This document shows, piece after piece, positions 57,902 through 64,000 of a stretch of DNA of 64,000 nucleotides. The stretch's first letter is position 1; the number at the start of each line of letters is the position of its first letter. The stretch is from Maribacter flavus (GTDB lineage: Bacteria; Bacteroidota; Bacteroidia; Flavobacteriales; Flavobacteriaceae): the NCBI RefSeq assembly GCF_008386635.1, contig NZ_VUOE01000001.1:930001-994000 (forward strand). The letters are read 5' to 3'. Position numbers and translations under genes: made by a program. The notes beneath the pieces were generated by a model, which saw only the letters and a program-made list of their open reading frames with translations, was not told the DNA's origin and did not search any database.

Positions 57902-59653
57902 ATGAGAAAAAGAAATACACTTTTAGTAATGGCCGTTTTATCGCTGTTTGCAATGGTAAGCTTTACCGTTGCGGAATACAGTACGTATCCTCCTAAGAAA
58001 AATGTCCCCATATTTACGAAAGTCATCTATGAGGGTAACGATCAGGTCTACAACGATTATCCATTGGAAGAAGGGGAATTTTATAATCCCATTTTACAGG
58101 GTTGTTACCCAGATCCTGCCATTACCAGAAAGGGAGACGACTATTATATGGTTTGCTCCTCTTTTGCCATGTTTCCCGGCGTGCCCATTTTCCACTCAAA
58201 AGATTTAGTTAATTGGACCGACTTAGGTGGTGTTCTAGATGACATTACTGAGTTCAACCCTCACGATACCGGTATTAGTCAAGGTGTTTATGCCCCTGGT
58301 ATTACTTACAACCCTAATAATGACACATTTTATATGATAGTTACGGCTTTTTCTGGGGGACTAGGAAATATCATCGTAAAGACAAAAGATCCTATGAAAG
58401 GATGGGGCAGCCCAAAAAAGCTAGATTTTGGCGGAATTGACCCCTCCATTTTCTTTGATGATGACGGTAAGGGGTATGTTGTACATAATGATGCCCCAGA
58501 TAAAGGAAAAGAATTATATAATGGGCACAGGGTCATCAAAATATGGGAATATGATATTGAGAAGGATCAAGTAATAGCCGGTACAGACGAAATCATTGTT
58601 GATGGTGGCGTAGATATTACCGAAAAACCTATTTGGATCGAGGCACCACATATCTATAAAAAAGACGGAAGTTATTACTTAATGTGCGCGGAAGGTGGTA
58701 CGGGCGACTGGCATAGTGAAGTGATTTTTAAAAGTGATAGCCCAAAAGGACCCTACATTCCTGCTCCTAGTAACCCGATTTTGACCCAACGTTACTTTCC
58801 AAAAGACAGAGAAAATATGGTGGACTGGGCCGGTCATGCCGATTTGGTTAAAGGTCCGGACGACCAATATTACGGCGTATTCCTTGCCATTAGACCCAAT
58901 GAAGAAAATCGCGTTAATACGGGTCGGGAGACCTTCATTCTACCGGTGGATTGGTCCGGTGAATATCCTGTCTTCGAAAATGGCTTAGTCCCTATGGAGC
59001 CAAAGCTTAAAATGCCGCAAGGCGTAACCAATAAAACCGGTCAAGATGGTTTTATACCCAATGGAAACTTCACCTTTGAAGAAAATTTCTCTTCGGATAA
59101 GCTGGATTATAGATGGATTGGTTTAAGGGGTACACGGGAAGCATTCATCAAACAAACAAAGAAAGGCTTGGAAATCTCCCCGTTCAGTACCAACATCAAG
59201 GAACGAAAACCTACCTCAACGTTATTTCATCGGCAACAGCATAGAACCTTTTCCTTTACAACTACTTTGGAATATGAGCCTAAATCGGAAAAAGACATGG
59301 CCGGAGTTACGGCCTATCAAAATGAAAATTCCAATTATGTATTCGGTATCACAAAAAAAGGAAAGGAAAACTATTTAGTTCTTCAGAAAAACAGTAAACC
59401 AAATTGGCGTGGCGAAACAGTTTCTGAAATCATCGCAACGGAACCGATTGATTTGAATGGCCCAATAGACCTAAAAATATCAGCCGAAGGGGATGAATAT
59501 CAATTCAGTTATGCAGTAAACGGTTCGGATTTCAAAACGGTTGGCGGAACAGTTTCTGGAGATATTCTTTCTACCGATGTTGCCGGAGGTTTTACCGGTG
59601 CCTTGTTAGGATTGTATGCAACATCGGGTAACGACATCATACTGGAGGATTAG
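57902..59653 (+). CDS. GH43 enzyme with C-terminal beta-sandwich
   Basis: A 583-residue protein from the ATG at 57902; the longer frame begins with a TTG (57887). The N-terminal signal or anchor (RNTLLVMAVLSLFAMVSF) is followed by the GH43 propeller (about 60-360) with GCYPDPAITRKGDDYYM (base), GGIDPSIFFDDDGKGY (modulator) and PIWIEAPHIYKKDGSYYLM (acid Glu). A sandwich domain (about 375-583) follows, as in xylosidases/arabinofuranosidases of subfamilies 10-12. It would release xylose or arabinose from the ends of xylan oligosaccharides. It stands between CE15 and an alpha/beta-hydrolase esterase in the same operon. Confidence 0.9.
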   Translation: MRKRNTLLVMAVLSLFAMVSFTVAEYSTYPPKKNVPIFTKVIYEGNDQVYNDYPLEEGEFYNPILQGCYPDPAITRKGDDYYMVCSSFAMFPGVPIFHSKDLVNWTDLGGVLDDITEFNPHDTGISQGVYAPGITYNPNNDTFYMIVTAFSGGLGNIIVKTKDPMKGWGSPKKLDFGGIDPSIFFDDDGKGYVVHNDAPDKGKELYNGHRVIKIWEYDIEKDQVIAGTDEIIVDGGVDITEKPIWIEAPHIYKKDGSYYLMCAEGGTGDWHSEVIFKSDSPKGPYIPAPSNPILTQRYFPKDRENMVDWAGHADLVKGPDDQYYGVFLAIRPNEENRVNTGRETFILPVDWSGEYPVFENGLVPMEPKLKMPQGVTNKTGQDGFIPNGNFTFEENFSSDKLDYRWIGLRGTREAFIKQTKKGLEISPFSTNIKERKPTSTLFHRQQHRTFSFTTTLEYEPKSEKDMAGVTAYQNENSNYVFGITKKGKENYLVLQKNSKPNWRGETVSEIIATEPIDLNGPIDLKISAEGDEYQFSYAVNGSDFKTVGGTVSGDILSTDVAGGFTGALLGLYATSGNDIILED

Positions 59654-59702
59654 TACAATTATTTTTTGAAAAGTAATTACCGAGTAACTTAAAATCTACT
59701 TA

Positions 59703-60596
59703 ATGGGGAAAAATATTTTTTATCATATAGTTTTATTCTTCTTATCATTTTCCGCTATAAATGCTCAGGAAATAATAAATCTATATTCTTCTGAAATTCC
59801 AAATTCAAAACCCTCTGAAATAAAAGAATCGGGAGAAGGTTTGTATAGGAATGTAACCCATCCTACCCTGGAATATTTTAAACCAAATCCCGAAAAAGCG
59901 ACAGGCACAGCCGTTATTCTTATTCCCGGCGGCGGTTATAGTGTTGTTGTTTATCAAGGTGAAGGCATTAACAATGCAAAAATTTTAGCTGAAAAAGGTA
60001 TTGCCTCTTTTGTTCTAAAATATCGCTTACCAAATGATGAGATCATGGTTGATAGAAAAATTGGCCCTTTACAAGATGCCCAACAAGCCATAAAAATAGT
60101 ACGTGAAAATGCTGAAAAGTGGGGGTTGAACAAAGATAAAATTGGTGTAATGGGGTTTTCTGCTGGTGGGCATTTAGCTTCAACTGTTTCCACCCATTTT
60201 GAAAAAGCCCACATAGAAAATGCAAAGAACACAAGCTTACGGCCCGACTTTCAAATTTTGATTTATCCAGTGATTAGCATGACCAGTAATTTAACCCACG
60301 ATGGTTCTCGAAATGCTTTAATTGGTGAAAATCCAAGTGAAGAAGATGTTCAACTTTTCTCTAATGAATTACAAGTGAATACAAATACACCAATTGCTTA
60401 CATAACGCATGCTGCAGATGATATCACTGTTGATGTGGACAATAGTATTGAATATTTCGAACAATTGAGACACAAAAAAGTAAATGTGGAAATGCATATT
60501 TATCCAAAAGGAGGTCATGGATTTATTTTCAAACACTCCAGCTGGATTACTCCCTTATTTGATTGGATGAAAAGGAACCAATTAATGAATGACTGA
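59703..60596 (+). CDS. secreted alpha/beta-hydrolase (acetyl-xylan esterase-like)
   Basis: A 297-residue enzyme with a signal peptide ending INAQ (about 22). The oxyanion-hole motif is IPGGGYS, the nucleophile Ser153 is in GFSAGGH, the acid is probably in HAADDITV and the His272 in GGHGF. Proteins of this type in xylan loci are often called acetyl-xylan esterases or BD-FAE-like esterases; some are wrongly named xylanases in databases. It likely removes acetyl or other ester groups in the periplasm or at the surface. It lies between GH43 and the three-domain esterase. Confidence 0.86.
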   Translation: MGKNIFYHIVLFFLSFSAINAQEIINLYSSEIPNSKPSEIKESGEGLYRNVTHPTLEYFKPNPEKATGTAVILIPGGGYSVVVYQGEGINNAKILAEKGIASFVLKYRLPNDEIMVDRKIGPLQDAQQAIKIVRENAEKWGLNKDKIGVMGFSAGGHLASTVSTHFEKAHIENAKNTSLRPDFQILIYPVISMTSNLTHDGSRNALIGENPSEEDVQLFSNELQVNTNTPIAYITHAADDITVDVDNSIEYFEQLRHKKVNVEMHIYPKGGHGFIFKHSSWITPLFDWMKRNQLMND

Positions 60597-60611
60597 TATT
60601 TTTAATTGTAA

Positions 60612-63344
<2,733 letters not shown>

Positions 63345-63589
63345 AACCTTTTGAAAAATAATGACTGTGGAAAATTCAAAAGGCTTAATGCGCAATTTCG
63401 TTATGGATTATATACTTTGAACTTATCCAATACAATGTAATCTATGTTGACTCCCAATCCCTATAAGCACAATTGAAAATTGCTATTTACAGAGGTTGGG
63501 AGTAATAACACAATAGGTTTAGGAACAAATAAATCAGTTTCTTAAGAAGGGGGATTTCAATTTACCACAGCATCAACCTATAGCTAATG
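63345..63589. other. intergenic region with 8-base inverted repeat
   Basis: Between the convergent triple esterase and FAH-family genes. ACTCCCAA (63450-63457) and TTGGGAGT (63496-63503) are exact reverse complements 38 bases apart. There is no other clear hairpin, reading frame or RNA gene. Confidence 0.45.
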
Positions 63590-64000
63590 CTAGCCAATCA
63601 TTCTTTTTAGGGTATAATCAACAAAGGCATTGATTCCAAATTGCCATCTTGGAATCCTATTCGTTAAGTTTACCCAATTAACCAATTGGCCAAGTTTGGG
63701 AGATGCAATTACCACTTTATCACTTATTTTATGGGTAAAGCCCATGCCTTCTTTGTCCCGGTCCAACGTAGGGGCGAACATCGTTCCGCAAAAAAGTACA
63801 AACCCATCGGGATATTGATGATTATCGCTCAATACCTGACTCACCAAGTCCTCCGGAGACCTGCTTATTTCCCCCATATCACTGGAATCCTCCAAAAGAA
63901 AACCATCATTTCCTTCAATTTTCAATGATACTTTTGAAGTTTTTAAATGCTCCAAGGCAAACGTATCGTCAAACATTCTAAATAACGGACCGATGGCGCA
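63590..64000 (-). CDS. fumarylacetoacetate-hydrolase-family protein, 5' end outside window
   Basis: The frame on the minus strand stays open to the window edge, so only the last 136 residues or so are seen. They show GPLFRMFDDTFALEHL, GFVLFCGTMFAPTLDRDKEGMGFTHKISDKVVIASPKLGQLVN and RWQFGINAF; these match the end of FAH-family 2-keto-3-deoxy sugar-acid enzymes such as 2-keto-3-deoxy-pentonate dehydratase. The reaction probably ends an oxidative sugar route: xylose/arabinose via keto-deoxy-pentonate, or L-fucose via a diketo acid. The gene points toward the xylan locus and may begin a further sugar-acid cluster to the right. Confidence 0.82.
   Translation of the reverse strand, partial: CAIGPLFRMFDDTFALEHLKTSKVSLKIEGNDGFLLEDSSDMGEISRSPEDLVSQVLSDNHQYPDGFVLFCGTMFAPTLDRDKEGMGFTHKISDKVVIASPKLGQLVNWVNLTNRIPRWQFGINAFVDYTLKRMIG

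Noticed and set aside
63446-63461. GTTGACTCCCAATCCC, similar to the tmRNA-like fragment at 28210-28227, as a second attachment site on the right side of the locus
   Set aside because: Similarity is partial and the orientation is opposite (plus strand here, minus strand on the left), so it does not form the direct repeat expected of integration.

Overview
The window looks like the chromosome of a marine-type member of the Flavobacteriaceae (phylum Bacteroidota). It carries two SusC/SusD pairs, a hybrid two-component sensor/regulator of the polysaccharide-utilisation type, many lipoproteins, Bacteroidota-style promoter elements (TAnnTTTG), and moderately AT-rich DNA with intergenic TTG/GTT-rich repeats. 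No rRNA, intact tRNA, CRISPR array, transposase or integrase was found.

Left part (1-8.8 kb): the end of an unknown gene, an FG-GAP-like secreted protein, a VOC-family protein, a small secreted protein, and a complete tripartite RND efflux operon (adaptor, pump, outer-membrane channel) closed by a clear terminator. From 8.8 to 16.8 kb, on the minus strand, a SusC/SusD pair is followed by a PI-PLC-like enzyme and a phosphodiesterase-alkaline phosphatase fusion. This is an uptake locus that seems aimed at organophosphates or phospholipid head groups rather than polysaccharides. Next (17-21.5 kb) come an error-prone DnaE2-type polymerase and a DinB (Pol IV) polymerase, a probable SOS mutagenesis pair. 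From 21.5 to 28.2 kb there are a DUF1080 lipoprotein, a D-2-hydroxyacid dehydrogenase, an outer-membrane barrel, a Tat-exported Gfo/Idh/MocA oxidoreductase and two secreted proteins of uncertain role.

Right part (28.4-63.3 kb): one large glucuronoarabinoxylan-type utilisation locus. It contains a second exported Gfo/Idh/MocA oxidoreductase, an intact hybrid two-component regulator, a GH10 xylanase, a GPH-type symporter, a cytoplasmic GH43 xylosidase, a SusC/SusD/VCBS-lipoprotein operon, a sugar-oxidation operon (mutarotase, FucP-like transporter, SDR, lactonase, Zn-dehydrogenase) and a seven-gene enzyme operon (GH95, two GH43, CE1, CE15 glucuronoyl esterase, alpha/beta-hydrolase esterase and a three-domain esterase). 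A working model: the surface esterases strip ferulate, acetate and lignin-linked glucuronate; GH95 removes a terminal L-sugar; GH10 and the GH43 enzymes cut the backbone and side chains; SusCD imports oligosaccharides; the GPH symporter and the cytoplasmic GH43 finish them. The minus-strand operon would oxidise the released L-sugar. A threonine at the GH95 specificity position and the absence of a fuconate dehydratase make L-galactose a better guess than L-fucose. A fragment resembling the 3' end of a tmRNA gene sits at the left edge of this locus and may be an integration scar. The window ends inside a fumarylacetoacetate-hydrolase-family gene.
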